DNA from: Pseudomonas sp. UYIF39
GTDB taxonomy: Bacteria; Pseudomonadota; Gammaproteobacteria; Pseudomonadales; Pseudomonadaceae
Length of the DNA stretch: 64,000 bases
Reading direction: 5' to 3'
Assembly (NCBI RefSeq): GCF_029963765.1
Contig: NZ_JALBYU010000012.1
Location: 62,001-126,000, forward strand
The notes under the pieces were generated by a model. That model did no database searches and had not been told where the DNA came from. It saw only the letters and a list, made by a program, of their open reading frames with translations. Position numbers and translations under genes: made by a program. Shown one piece after another: positions 24,503 through 32,091 of this stretch. How positions within the stretch are numbered: the first letter of the stretch is position 1; each line of letters begins with the position of its first letter.

Positions 24503-24625
24503 TGTGGCGAGGGGGCTTGCCCCCGTTCGGCTGCGCAGCAGTCGTAAAACAGAGCCAGCTCGGTAAGTCTGAAAGTTTGCAGGGGGCCGCTTCGCAGCCC
24601 AACGGGGGCAAGCCCCCTCGCCACA
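24503..24625. repeat. Inverted repeat of the GGGGGCTTGCCCCC class
   Basis: TGTGGCGAGGGGGCTTGCCC at the left end is mirrored by GGGCAAGCCCCCTCGCCACA at the right end, with an inner GGCTGCGCAGC/GCCGCTTCGCAGCC pair. This is a second REP family, different from the GAGCAAGCTCGC type. It lies between convergent genes and may serve as a bidirectional terminator. A single half occurs at 46430. Confidence 0.85.
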
Positions 24626-24632
24626 GGACGGT

Positions 24633-25523
24633 CTAAAGCCCTGCAACTTTCAGCCGCGCCGCATGCTCGACAAACAACCGGACCGGCTCCGCGCCCTTGC
24701 CCACCAAACCCAACGACTGATTGACGATGTCGAAGTGATCCATCGGATACTCATCGCCGATCACTGTCCCCAGATGCGAGCTGTAACGCCCGACCATCCC
24801 GTCACAATGCCCGACCTCGCGAACGAAGGTCCTGGCAAACAACCGGCAACTGCGGTTGGTCCCATCAAACAGGTTTCGCCCGCGATTGGTCTTGCCTGGC
24901 TGCAAGGTCCCGGACCAGGAGTAATACCGCACGCCGTTGACCTCTTCCGGCCCATGCCCGCCCCAGGTTTCAGGCAAGCCCTGTGGATAACGCTGGTTGA
25001 ACAGCGCCACGCCTTCGGTCGTCAGTGCATGATGGGCGGCATGGATATCCACGGGTAATTTCGGCCCGTGATAACCGGTGTCCAGCAGGCTCATCAGCGC
25101 ACTGATCCACCGTAGCAAAACGCTGAGCAAACGCCCCTTGGCGCTGTCTCCCGGATAGTGTTTGTGCAGGTAATCCGCCAGCTCCGAACCGTGATTGGGT
25201 CCTGCCACCGAGGTAACCGAGGCGACGCGGCCCGGGCGTTTGGCGGCGGCATAACGGGCGGTCAGCGCCCCTTGACTATGGCCGATCAGGTTGACTTTCT
25301 CGACCCCGGTTTCCCGCAGAATTTCCTCGATCCGCGCCAACAGTTGCTCACCGCGCACTTCGCAGGAGTTGATCGGCGAGACCTGCACCGCTATCACCGT
25401 CGCCCCACCCCGGCGCAGTGCCGAGATGATTCCGTACCAATACGGATAAAGCAGCAGGCGGATAAACCCGAGCATTCCCGGGACCAGCACCAACGGGTAA
25501 CGCGTGGCAGAACCTTGCGACAT
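24633..25523 (-). CDS. Family I lipase (triacylglycerol lipase), without signal peptide
   Basis: A 296-residue alpha/beta hydrolase closely resembling Pseudomonas family I lipases: PLVLVPGMLGFIRLLLYPYW (oxyanion loop), VNLIGHSQGALTARYAAA with nucleophile Ser83, GVRYYSWSG, and the C-terminal SSHLGTVIGDEYPMDHFDIVNQSLGL carrying the catalytic His. The cysteine pair around NRSCRLF and GHCDG could form the structural disulfide. Unlike secreted LipA there is no N-terminal hydrophobic signal and no lipase-specific foldase gene nearby, so it is probably cytoplasmic, as for short P. fluorescens lipases. Confidence 0.88.
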   Translation of the reverse strand: MSQGSATRYPLVLVPGMLGFIRLLLYPYWYGIISALRRGGATVIAVQVSPINSCEVRGEQLLARIEEILRETGVEKVNLIGHSQGALTARYAAAKRPGRVASVTSVAGPNHGSELADYLHKHYPGDSAKGRLLSVLLRWISALMSLLDTGYHGPKLPVDIHAAHHALTTEGVALFNQRYPQGLPETWGGHGPEEVNGVRYYSWSGTLQPGKTNRGRNLFDGTNRSCRLFARTFVREVGHCDGMVGRYSSHLGTVIGDEYPMDHFDIVNQSLGLVGKGAEPVRLFVEHAARLKVAGL

Positions 25524-25621
25524 GGGCGGACATCCTTGTGATCGGGGAGGTGACACCAGGCTGAATGCAAGACATCAGCCAAGCATCGGCATCGAAGATG
25601 ACCAGTCTATGACATCGCGCC

Positions 25622-25927
25622 TTACTTCAGCCCCACCACCCCCGCTACGATCAATCCGACCGACACCAGTTTGACCGCCGTCAGGCTTTCGCCGAGTAGC
25701 GCAAAGCCAAGAAACACCGTGCCCAGTGAGCCGATGGCGGTCCAGATCGGGTAAGCGATACTCACCGGCAACTCGCGCATAGCCAGGGTCAGGAAGTAGA
25801 TCCCGCCCACCGCGGCCACCACGGTGATCATCGACGGCCAGAGCCGGGTGAAGCCTTCGGCGTACTTCATGCCCATGGCAAAGGTGACTTCGAAGCCGGC
25901 GGCGATCAGCAAAAACAGCCAGGCCAT
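25622..25927 (-). CDS. Small multidrug resistance (SMR) family transporter, SugE-like
   Basis: A 101-residue protein with four hydrophobic helices. It starts MAWLFLLIAAGFEVTFAMGMKYAEGFTRLWPS, with the essential membrane Glu of SMR proteins in the first helix, and AYPIWTAIGSLGTVFLGFALLGE in helix 3 matches the SugE/Gdx subgroup, which includes guanidinium exporters; others export quaternary cations. It directly abuts the azoreductase gene, suggesting one transcript. No guanidine riboswitch is evident upstream. Confidence 0.88.
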   Translation of the reverse strand: MAWLFLLIAAGFEVTFAMGMKYAEGFTRLWPSMITVVAAVGGIYFLTLAMRELPVSIAYPIWTAIGSLGTVFLGFALLGESLTAVKLVSVGLIVAGVVGLK

Positions 25928-26565
25928 CTAGAACTCCCTGGCCAGCGCCCGCAAACGCTGCTCGGCCTCGGCGGCGGAGATCTGGAAGGTGCGCGCCTCG
26001 GATTCTTCGCCTTCGGCGGCCACGACCGTGATGTCGGTGATGCCGATGAACCCCAATGCCGTTCGCAACAACGGATCGGCATGATTCATCGCCTCAAGTT
26101 CTCCGCCGGGCCCGAAACCGAACCCGCCGCGACTGGTGACGATCAAAGCCTTTTTGCCCTGCACCAATGGCTCGTATTGGGCCACGCCATTGTCCAGTGG
26201 TGATTGAAGGTCAGCCCCAGCCGCACAATCTGATCGATCCAGGCCTTGAGGCCGCTGGGCACGCTGAAGTTGTGCATCGGCGTGGAAATCACCAATAAAT
26301 CGTGACCGAGTAACTCGCCCACCAGTTCATCTCTGAACGCCAGGTCGGCCTGCATCGACAGCGGCCGCGCATCGGGTTCGGGGTAAAACGCGGCGGCCAC
26401 AAAAGCCTCGTTGACTGGTGGAATCAACGCTCGACCGACTTCGCGACGGGTCAGGTGCGACTGCGGATTGGCCGCTTGCCAGGCTGAAAGAAACACCTCG
26501 GCCAAGCGCCGGGAGTGAGAACGGTCGCCACGGGGGCTGGCATGTACGGCAAGAATTGTGCTCAT
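25928..26565 (-). pseudogene. azoR: FMN-dependent NADH-azoreductase with a one-base frameshift
   Basis: The first frame (from ATG 26565) reads MSTILAVHASPRGDRSHSRRL, the flavodoxin-like FMN-binding start of AzoR, through VISTPMHNFSVPSGLKAWID and LGLTFNHH. The conserved continuation, GVAQYEPLVQGKKALIVTSRGGFG to the end, is in the next frame. One missing base near 26197-26200, in the codons after the NH of LTFNH, explains this: the locus is 638 bases long, one short of the 213 codons of an intact gene. AzoR reduces quinones and azo compounds. This is a broken gene or a sequencing error. Confidence 0.88.
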
Positions 26566-26655
26566 CTGAATCTCCTGAAGGACTAAACTCAAACTGCTTG
26601 TGGCTTGCAGCTTGAAGCGCGTAGCCGCCCCTCTTCAAATGAACAAAAATCAGTT

Positions 26656-26676
26656 TGGATGAATTTATTTCATCCA
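26656..26676. promoter_or_regulatory. Perfect palindrome between azoR and lysR, candidate LysR operator
   Basis: TGGATGAA-TTTAT-TTCATCCA: 8-base perfect arms around a 5-base A/T-rich spacer, containing the T-N11-A pattern of LysR operators. It ends 11 bases before the regulator's ATG in the divergent intergenic region, fitting autoregulation. Confidence 0.6.
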
Positions 26677-26687
26677 CGGAGCTTTCA

Positions 26688-27611
26688 ATGTTTGCCTCGC
26701 TGCCGCTGACCGCCCTGCGCGCCTTTGAATCCGCCTCGCGCCTGCTCAGTTTCAAGGCAGCCGCCGAAGAGCTCTCGGTGACGCCGACGGCGGTTTCCCA
26801 TCAGATTCGTTTACTTGAGACCTGGCTCGGCGTGCCGTTATTCGAGCGACTTCCGCGGCAAGTTCGCCTGACGGACGGCGGTGAACGGTTGTTTCACAGC
26901 TTGCACGGCGCCTTGCTGGAAGTGGCGCAAAGTGTCAATACACTGCGCCCGCAACGCAGCGGCGTGAGCCTGACGATCTCCACTACCGCCGCTTTCGCTG
27001 CGTTGTGGCTGGTGCCCCGGCTGGGCCGCTTCTACGCCCGGCACCCGAATATCAGCCTGCGGCTCGATACCCATTGCGAAGTCATCGATTTGCATCAGGA
27101 CGCCAGCGTCGATCTGGTGCTGCGCTATAGCCTCGGTGATTACCCGAACCTTTATGGCCTGTGTCTGTTCGACGAATCCTTTGGCGTCTATGGCTCGCCG
27201 GAGCAAGTCGCCCTGGCCGCCAGCCGAGCGCCGACGCTGATCAGCGTGCGCTGGCATAACTCCAAACTGTACGCCCACGGCTGGGAGGCCTGGTGCGCAC
27301 AATCCGGCGAGAACTGGCTTGCGGGGAAGCCAGCAGTCCGTGAATACGACGAAGAGCATTACGCCCTGCAAGCGGCGATTGCCGGGCAAGGCCTGGTGTT
27401 GGCGAGCAATATCCTGGTGTCCGAGAGCGTGGCCAGCGGTTTGCTGGTGGCTTACAAGGGTGAGGTTCAGGTCGATGGTGCCGGTTACGCGGCACTGTGT
27501 GTGCCGGGGCGCGAACGGCATCCGCCGGTCCGGGCGTTTTTTGCGTGGTTGCAGGAGGAAGCGGCGTTGTCAGGGTTATTGCCAAGATCCCGGCCTTCAG
27601 TAGCTGACTGA
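26688..27611 (+). CDS. LysR-family regulator divergent from azoR
   Basis: A 307-residue LTTR of the GcvA-like group. The start MFASLPLTALRAFESASRLL is preceded by CGGAG. The winged helix-turn-helix covers FKAAAEELSVTPTAVSHQIRLLETWLGVPLFERL (about residues 20-53), followed by a periplasmic-binding-like effector domain (STTAAFAALWLVPRLGRFYARHP). The divergent arrangement suggests control of the azoreductase-SMR pair. Confidence 0.9.
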   Translation: MFASLPLTALRAFESASRLLSFKAAAEELSVTPTAVSHQIRLLETWLGVPLFERLPRQVRLTDGGERLFHSLHGALLEVAQSVNTLRPQRSGVSLTISTTAAFAALWLVPRLGRFYARHPNISLRLDTHCEVIDLHQDASVDLVLRYSLGDYPNLYGLCLFDESFGVYGSPEQVALAASRAPTLISVRWHNSKLYAHGWEAWCAQSGENWLAGKPAVREYDEEHYALQAAIAGQGLVLASNILVSESVASGLLVAYKGEVQVDGAGYAALCVPGRERHPPVRAFFAWLQEEAALSGLLPRSRPSVAD

Positions 27612-27630
27612 TCGTTCCCACGCTCTGCGG

Positions 27631-29706
27631 TTACCGGGTGGGTTTGACGGTCACGGGCGCCTTGCCAGCCTTCATCTGCTCCAGCAACGGCGCGCACTGA
27701 TTCGGTTCGCCACCGCTCGGCGCCACCAACGCCAGCAACCCCGCCGCCGGCGCGGCAATCACACCCAACGCCACCATCCCCACCCCGCGCAGTATCAGCG
27801 GCACAGCTTTCACACCCGCATCAGGCTTGATGAATTTGCCCCGCACATACAGCGGCGAACGCAGCGATATCAACCGCCAGCCCTTGGATTCCGGGGTGAT
27901 GGTCAGGTCCAGTTGCTCAGTCGCCATGTTAGCCGTGCCATCGATGTAGATGATCGCGTTTTCGGTATCGAAGACGAACAGGCGCGTAGTCGCCAGACCA
28001 GTCTTGATGTCGAAGTCGGCGGCAGCGCAGTTGATCTTCACTTCCTTGTCGCCAAAGATCTTGCCCACCACATAGTTGCCGACGTTCAGCCCTGCCAGCT
28101 CCATCAATTCGCGACTGATAGCGCCATCGTTAATCAGCATCTTCAGATTGCCATTGGCGGTGCCCAGCAGTTTGGCCACCGAGTTGCCACGACCGGTGAT
28201 GTCGGCATCGCCATTGAGCTCGCCGAAACTGGTTTTCATCGGCTCAAAGGTCGGGAACAACTGCTTGAGTTTGAACTTGCGTGCGGTGAGTTTGGCCCGG
28301 CCTTCCAACGGTTGGGTTCGGCCATTGAGGCGAATCTGAGCATCCAGATTGCCACCGGCCACGCCGAAGCGCAGGGGCTCAAGGCTGAGCACGCCATCAG
28401 TGAGTATCAGGTGGGTGTAGAGATCATTGAACGGCAGTTTTTCGCTGTGGACGATGCGCTTGCCAGTGAGCTCGACGTCAGCGTCCATATCGCGCCAGCG
28501 CTCGGTTTTAAACTCTTCGACTGGCAATACCTTGTCCGCCGGCTGCTTGCTTTCGCCGCCACGGGCCTTCTGTTTGGCGTTGGAATCGGCACCGATCAGC
28601 GGCGCCAGGTCGGCAAACAGCAGTTGATTGGATAGCAATGAGCCGCTCAGCTTCGGGCGCGGCTGGCTGGCGACATAGGCCAGGCTGCCATGGATGTCGC
28701 TCTGACCGATCTTGCCGTTGAATTCTTCGTAACGGAACACTGCACCGTCCGCTTCATGCAGCTTGGCGATCAAGTGGCCGTCAGTCTCGTACGGCGGTGT
28801 GTCCGGCAGGGTTACGCCGGTCAGCGGATAGAGATTGCCCAGGCTGGTGCCGGCCAGTTTCAGGCGCAAATCCAAGGCGCCGAGGTTCAGTGGATCGGTG
28901 AGGGTGCCGGCCAGTTCGACACTGGTGTCAGCGATCTTCACTTGAGCCTGAAGCGGAAACGGCTTTGCCGCGTCCTGCAACGCCAGCAGGCCGCCAATCT
29001 TGCCTTCGCCCGCGAGTTTCTGGCTGTGGTATTGGCCTTTGACCTTCAGCGCGAACGCGTAATCCTGCGGCGCGGCCCCCTTTTCCGACGCGGTTTTCGC
29101 GGCTTTGTCACCGACGATGTCACTGAACGGAATCGGTTTGCCCAGCGGGTCGATGATCAAATCGAGCTGAGTCTTCAGGCTTTGGTCGTCGAGGGTGACG
29201 TGGCCTTTGTCGAAGCCAATCGCACCGATGTCCACCACCCAGCTTGAAGGCTCGGCGTTCGGGTCTTTGGGGTCGAACTTGAAGGTCCAGTTTGCACGGC
29301 CGTCGGCCAGGCGCTGGAGGTCGGCATTCGGTTCGGTCAGGTCAATACGCGGGATCACCACGCGCTGCGCCAGCAAGGCCAAGGGCGAGAGGCGCAACTC
29401 GACACGCTTGAGGGTGACCATCTGTGGCTTCTTCGACCAGTCCGGGTTGCCCAGGCTCAAGTCTTGCGCCACGACATGCGGCCACGGCACCCACGCGCGC
29501 CAGCCGCCCTCGTCGGGCTCGCGTCGCCAGACCACCGCGAGGTTGCCGTTGATGGCGAACGGGCGGTGCAGCTCTTCGGAAACTTTGGCGTTAAGCGCTG
29601 GTTTGATTCGGTTCCAATCGAAGAACGCGATGATCAGAACCAGTATGGCCAGCAGGACAACAAGGCTGGCGAGGGTCCAGGTAAACATTTTACGAGTGCG
29701 CGTCAT
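27631..29706 (-). CDS. AsmA-family envelope protein
   Basis: A 691-residue protein with one N-terminal membrane helix (about residues 9-31, LASLVVLLAILVLIIAFFDW) followed by a long beta-rich periplasmic region. The N-terminal domain (IKPALNAKVSEELHRPFAIN) and C-terminal ITGRGNSVAKLLGTANGNLKMLIN, then LDLTITPESKG, match AsmA. Recent work places AsmA-like proteins in phospholipid transport across the periplasm. The start has AGGAG upstream. It stands alone and is divergent from the tandem-repeat protein gene. Confidence 0.9.
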   Translation of the reverse strand: MTRTRKMFTWTLASLVVLLAILVLIIAFFDWNRIKPALNAKVSEELHRPFAINGNLAVVWRREPDEGGWRAWVPWPHVVAQDLSLGNPDWSKKPQMVTLKRVELRLSPLALLAQRVVIPRIDLTEPNADLQRLADGRANWTFKFDPKDPNAEPSSWVVDIGAIGFDKGHVTLDDQSLKTQLDLIIDPLGKPIPFSDIVGDKAAKTASEKGAAPQDYAFALKVKGQYHSQKLAGEGKIGGLLALQDAAKPFPLQAQVKIADTSVELAGTLTDPLNLGALDLRLKLAGTSLGNLYPLTGVTLPDTPPYETDGHLIAKLHEADGAVFRYEEFNGKIGQSDIHGSLAYVASQPRPKLSGSLLSNQLLFADLAPLIGADSNAKQKARGGESKQPADKVLPVEEFKTERWRDMDADVELTGKRIVHSEKLPFNDLYTHLILTDGVLSLEPLRFGVAGGNLDAQIRLNGRTQPLEGRAKLTARKFKLKQLFPTFEPMKTSFGELNGDADITGRGNSVAKLLGTANGNLKMLINDGAISRELMELAGLNVGNYVVGKIFGDKEVKINCAAADFDIKTGLATTRLFVFDTENAIIYIDGTANMATEQLDLTITPESKGWRLISLRSPLYVRGKFIKPDAGVKAVPLILRGVGMVALGVIAAPAAGLLALVAPSGGEPNQCAPLLEQMKAGKAPVTVKPTR

Positions 29707-30093
29707 TGCACAGGGCTCCTGATACGACTGAGCGCCCTGACTGCGACGCACGTTTGAAACGTTAGGCCAGAACCGGCCTGCTATGGAATCTAGGACTGGA
29801 AAATGACGCGCAGGTTTAACCGAAATACCGCTTAACGTTCAAATAATCGGTCGGCGACAGGATGCCCCCTCAAATCAGCGTTACCGGCCCCGCACTTTTG
29901 CAAGGCGCAAGTGAGTTGAAAATACCCATCTCAGCGCAAAAACGTCCGCCGGAAACGCCCGATTTAGAGCCGTTTCACGGAACAATCAATTCCGTTGATT
30001 ATTACCATTGCGTTTATGAACTTTTATATCGACTTATCGAGAGTAGCATTGCCCTCGTACCCACTTTATCGCCCTCCTACGGAGCACCCAATC
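29707..30093. other. Gene-free interval between asmA and the tandem-repeat protein gene
   Basis: 387 bases with no convincing gene. It is more A/T-rich towards the right end and should hold the divergent promoters of asmA and the secreted repeat protein. A short ORF starting at 29862 has no ribosome-binding site or family features. No REP element is present. Confidence 0.6.
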
Positions 30094-30522
30094 ATGAAAC
30101 GCCAATTACTGTTTAGCCTTACCCTCTCGATGCTGGCCAGCACTGCTTTCGCCCTGCCAGCTGCTGACCAAGCGACCCCACAAGTCAAATCCACCCACTC
30201 GGAGTTCAGCCAAACCGTCGCCGAAGGTGGCAATGATCGCCTGAAAGAAAAAGGCCTGATCACCCAGGATGGCTCGGACCGTACTCCACAAGGCCAAACC
30301 CTGGCTGCTGACGGTTCCGATCGCACTCCACAGGGCCAAACCCTGGCTGCTGATGGTTCCGACCGCACTCCACAAGGTCAAACCCTGGCTGCTGACGGTT
30401 CCGACCGCACTCCACAAGGTCAAACCCTGGCTGCTGATGGTTCCGATCGCACTCCACAAGGTCAAACCCTGGCTGAAGGTGGTGGTGACCGTGTCATCGA
30501 ACGCAACAGCGCTTTGAGCTGA
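30094..30522 (+). CDS. Secreted protein made of 14-residue tandem repeats
   Basis: A 142-residue protein with a clear signal peptide (MKRQLLFSLTLSMLASTAFA, cleavage near ALP). The mature part contains five perfect copies of DGSDRTPQGQTLAA, the last ending in AE, flanked by degenerate units EGGNDRLKEKGLITQ and EGGGDRVIERNSALS. The repeats are hydrophilic and glycine/aspartate-rich with no cysteines, so probably disordered or a metal- or surface-binding stalk. I do not recognise a function. The start has CGGAG eight bases upstream, and a strong terminator follows, so it is a single-gene transcript. Confidence 0.85.
   Translation: MKRQLLFSLTLSMLASTAFALPAADQATPQVKSTHSEFSQTVAEGGNDRLKEKGLITQDGSDRTPQGQTLAADGSDRTPQGQTLAADGSDRTPQGQTLAADGSDRTPQGQTLAADGSDRTPQGQTLAEGGGDRVIERNSALS
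30268..30477 (+). repeat. Five tandem 42-bp coding repeats
   Basis: Exact 42-base period. The units differ almost only at synonymous positions (GAC/GAT, TCC GAT/TCC GAC, CAGGGC/CAAGGT), so the protein repeat is preserved while the DNA drifts. Repeats of this kind are expected to vary in number between strains by slippage or unequal recombination. Confidence 0.9.
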
Positions 30523-30540
30523 GCCCATGGCGGCCCTGAA

Positions 30541-30569
30541 AAAAAGCCCAATCTCCGGATTGGGCTTTT
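30541..30569 (+). terminator. Terminator after the tandem-repeat protein gene
   Basis: AAAAAGCCCAATC (30541-30553) pairs with GATTGGGCTTTT across a TCCG loop. The strong stem flanked by A-run and T-run should work in both directions. Confidence 0.85.
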
Positions 30570-30678
30570 GACGTTATAGAAGCCTCACTTCCCCGCTTGA
30601 TTCCCCGATAGTCGTTCGACGCCGGCAAAGCCGATTTGCTAGAGTGCGCCGCTGTCTTATCCAGAAAATACCCTTGCG

Positions 30679-31311
30679 ATGCTGCCCCGCGCCGAACAGA
30701 AACAACAGACCCGCAACGCCCTGATGGATGCTGCCCGCCACTTGATGGAATGCGGCCGAGGATTCGGCAGCCTGAGCCTGCGCGAAGTCGCCAGAACCGC
30801 CGGGATCGTGCCCACCGGTTTCTACCGGCATTTCGCCGATATGGATGAACTGGGCCTGGTGCTGGTGAGTGAAGTCGGTCAGACCTTCCGCGAAACCATT
30901 CGCCTGGTGCGCCACAACGAGTTCGTTATGGGCGGCATCATCGACGCCTCGGTGCGGATCTTTCTCGACGTGGTCACGGCCAATCGCTCGCAGTTCCTGT
31001 TTCTGGCTCGCGAGCAGTACGGCGGTTCGCTGCCGGTGCGCCTGGCCATCGGACGTTTGCGCGAAGACATCAGCTCGGACCTGGCGTCCGACTTGTCCTT
31101 GATGCCGAAACTGCAACACCTGGACATCGCCGGCCTGAGCGTCATGGCTGATCTGATTGTTAAAAGCGTGTTCGCAACCTTGCCAGACATCATTGATCCG
31201 CCGGCGCAGGCACTGCCCGAGCATCTGACGCCGCAGGCGAAGATTACCCAGCAGTTGCGCTTTATCTTTATCGGCCTGAAACATTGGCAGGGACTCGGCA
31301 GCACCGAATGA
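30679..31311 (+). CDS. desT: TetR-family regulator of unsaturated fatty acid genes (DesT/FabR type)
   Basis: A 210-residue TetR regulator. The DNA-binding region (RAEQKQQTRNALMDAARHLM, then SLSLREVARTAGIVPTGFYRHFADMDELGLVLV) closely resembles E. coli FabR and Pseudomonas DesT, which sense the saturated/unsaturated acyl-CoA balance and repress desaturase genes. Its place just upstream of ureE is the same as I recall for desT in P. aeruginosa. The desCB desaturase genes are not in this window, so the name rests on similarity and synteny. Confidence 0.8.
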   Translation: MLPRAEQKQQTRNALMDAARHLMECGRGFGSLSLREVARTAGIVPTGFYRHFADMDELGLVLVSEVGQTFRETIRLVRHNEFVMGGIIDASVRIFLDVVTANRSQFLFLAREQYGGSLPVRLAIGRLREDISSDLASDLSLMPKLQHLDIAGLSVMADLIVKSVFATLPDIIDPPAQALPEHLTPQAKITQQLRFIFIGLKHWQGLGSTE

Positions 31312-31315
31312 CCCT

Positions 31316-31414
31316 GTGCGAGCTTGCTCGCGATAGCGGAATGTCAGTCACCTCAAATGCTGGCTGTGCCGACGCTATCGTCGGATCGCCGCCCGGAGCA
31401 AGCTCGCACCCACA
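31316..31414. repeat. REP pair between desT and ureE
   Basis: The left unit TGTGCGAGCTTGCTCGCGAT and the right unit, ending CCCGGAGCAAGCTCGCACCC, are inverted. The right unit is the long variant with TCGTCGGATCGCCGCCCGGA. Both outer arms carry the same TGTGCGAGC variation, which indicates co-evolving arms. Confidence 0.85.
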
Positions 31415-31437
31415 ATAAACCAGTCAAAGCATCAATT

Positions 31438-31464
31438 TGGTGCCACCGAAAAACCCTCGCACCA
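31438..31464 (+). promoter_or_regulatory. Candidate NtrC half-sites upstream of ureE
   Basis: TGGTGC (31438-31443) and GCACCA (31459-31464) are arranged as an inverted pair separated by 15 bases, 100-125 bases before the predicted transcription start. The hexamers are the same as upstream of urtA. Spacing differs from the classical NtrC operator. Confidence 0.4.
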
Positions 31465-31537
31465 TTCCAGTTCAAAATTCTGCAACATTCCAGAAACCCA
31501 ACCGATCTCCGACAGGCATTTCCTACGTATCACCCGA

Positions 31538-31554
31538 TTGGCAAGCCCCTTGCT
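31538..31554 (+). promoter_or_regulatory. Sigma-54 promoter of ureEFG-hupE
   Basis: TTGGCAAGCCCCTTGCT has GG (31540-31541), ten bases, GC (31552-31553), and matches the RpoN consensus at nearly all other positions. The start would be near 31565, 26 bases before the ureE ATG. Confidence 0.78.
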
Positions 31555-31590
31555 CTAGCCAAAGCATTGTCCATTGCTGGAAGCCTTCCG

Positions 31591-32091
31591 ATGCTGGTGA
31601 TTCATCGCAGAATCGACCCTCAACCCGTCTGGGCCGCCGAGCTGCACCTGAACTTCGAAGCCCGGAGCAAAAGCCGTTTGCGCTGTTTCAGTGCCGAAGG
31701 TGAAGACGTCGGGTTGTTTTTGGAGCGCGGCCAGCCACCGCTGCATGACGGCGAGTGCCTTCAAGCCGAAGACGGACGCATCGTGCGCGTCTGCGCCCGG
31801 GCCGAACAATTGCTCCACGTCACCTGCGCCAATGCTTTCGAACTGACTCGCGCGGCCTATCACCTCGGCAACCGCCACGTCGCCCTGCAAGTCGGCGATG
31901 GCTGGTTGCGCCTGCTCGACGACTACGTGCTCAAGGCCATGCTCGAACAGCTTGATGCCAAGGTCGAGAACATCGAAGCGCCGTTCCAGCCGGAACACGG
32001 CGCCTATGGCGGCGGCCATCACCATTCGCGTCACGGCGATGAAGACTTCAACTACCCGCCCAAACTGCACCAGTTCGGCGTGCGGCTATGA
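31591..32091 (+). CDS. ureE: Urease nickel metallochaperone UreE
   Basis: A 166-residue UreE. MLVIHRRIDPQPVWAAELHL begins the peptide-binding domain, and GLFLERGQPPLHDGECLQAEDG and the middle nickel-binding segment ANAFELTRAAYHLGNRHVALQV follow. The C-terminus is histidine-rich (GGGHHHSRHGDED), as in Klebsiella UreE. It carries nickel to the UreDFG-urease complex. Longer in-frame starts run into the promoter, so the ATG at 31591 was chosen. The stop overlaps ureF by four bases. Confidence 0.95.
   Translation: MLVIHRRIDPQPVWAAELHLNFEARSKSRLRCFSAEGEDVGLFLERGQPPLHDGECLQAEDGRIVRVCARAEQLLHVTCANAFELTRAAYHLGNRHVALQVGDGWLRLLDDYVLKAMLEQLDAKVENIEAPFQPEHGAYGGGHHHSRHGDEDFNYPPKLHQFGVRL

Noticed and set aside
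25622..25927. Guanidine exporter with riboswitch control
   Set aside because: The SMR protein is SugE-like, but it directly abuts the azoreductase gene, leaving no room for a riboswitch, and no guanidine-related genes are adjacent; substrate left open.
29862..30116. 84-codon ORF upstream of the tandem-repeat protein
   Set aside because: It has no ribosome-binding site and overlaps the start of the secreted protein in another frame.
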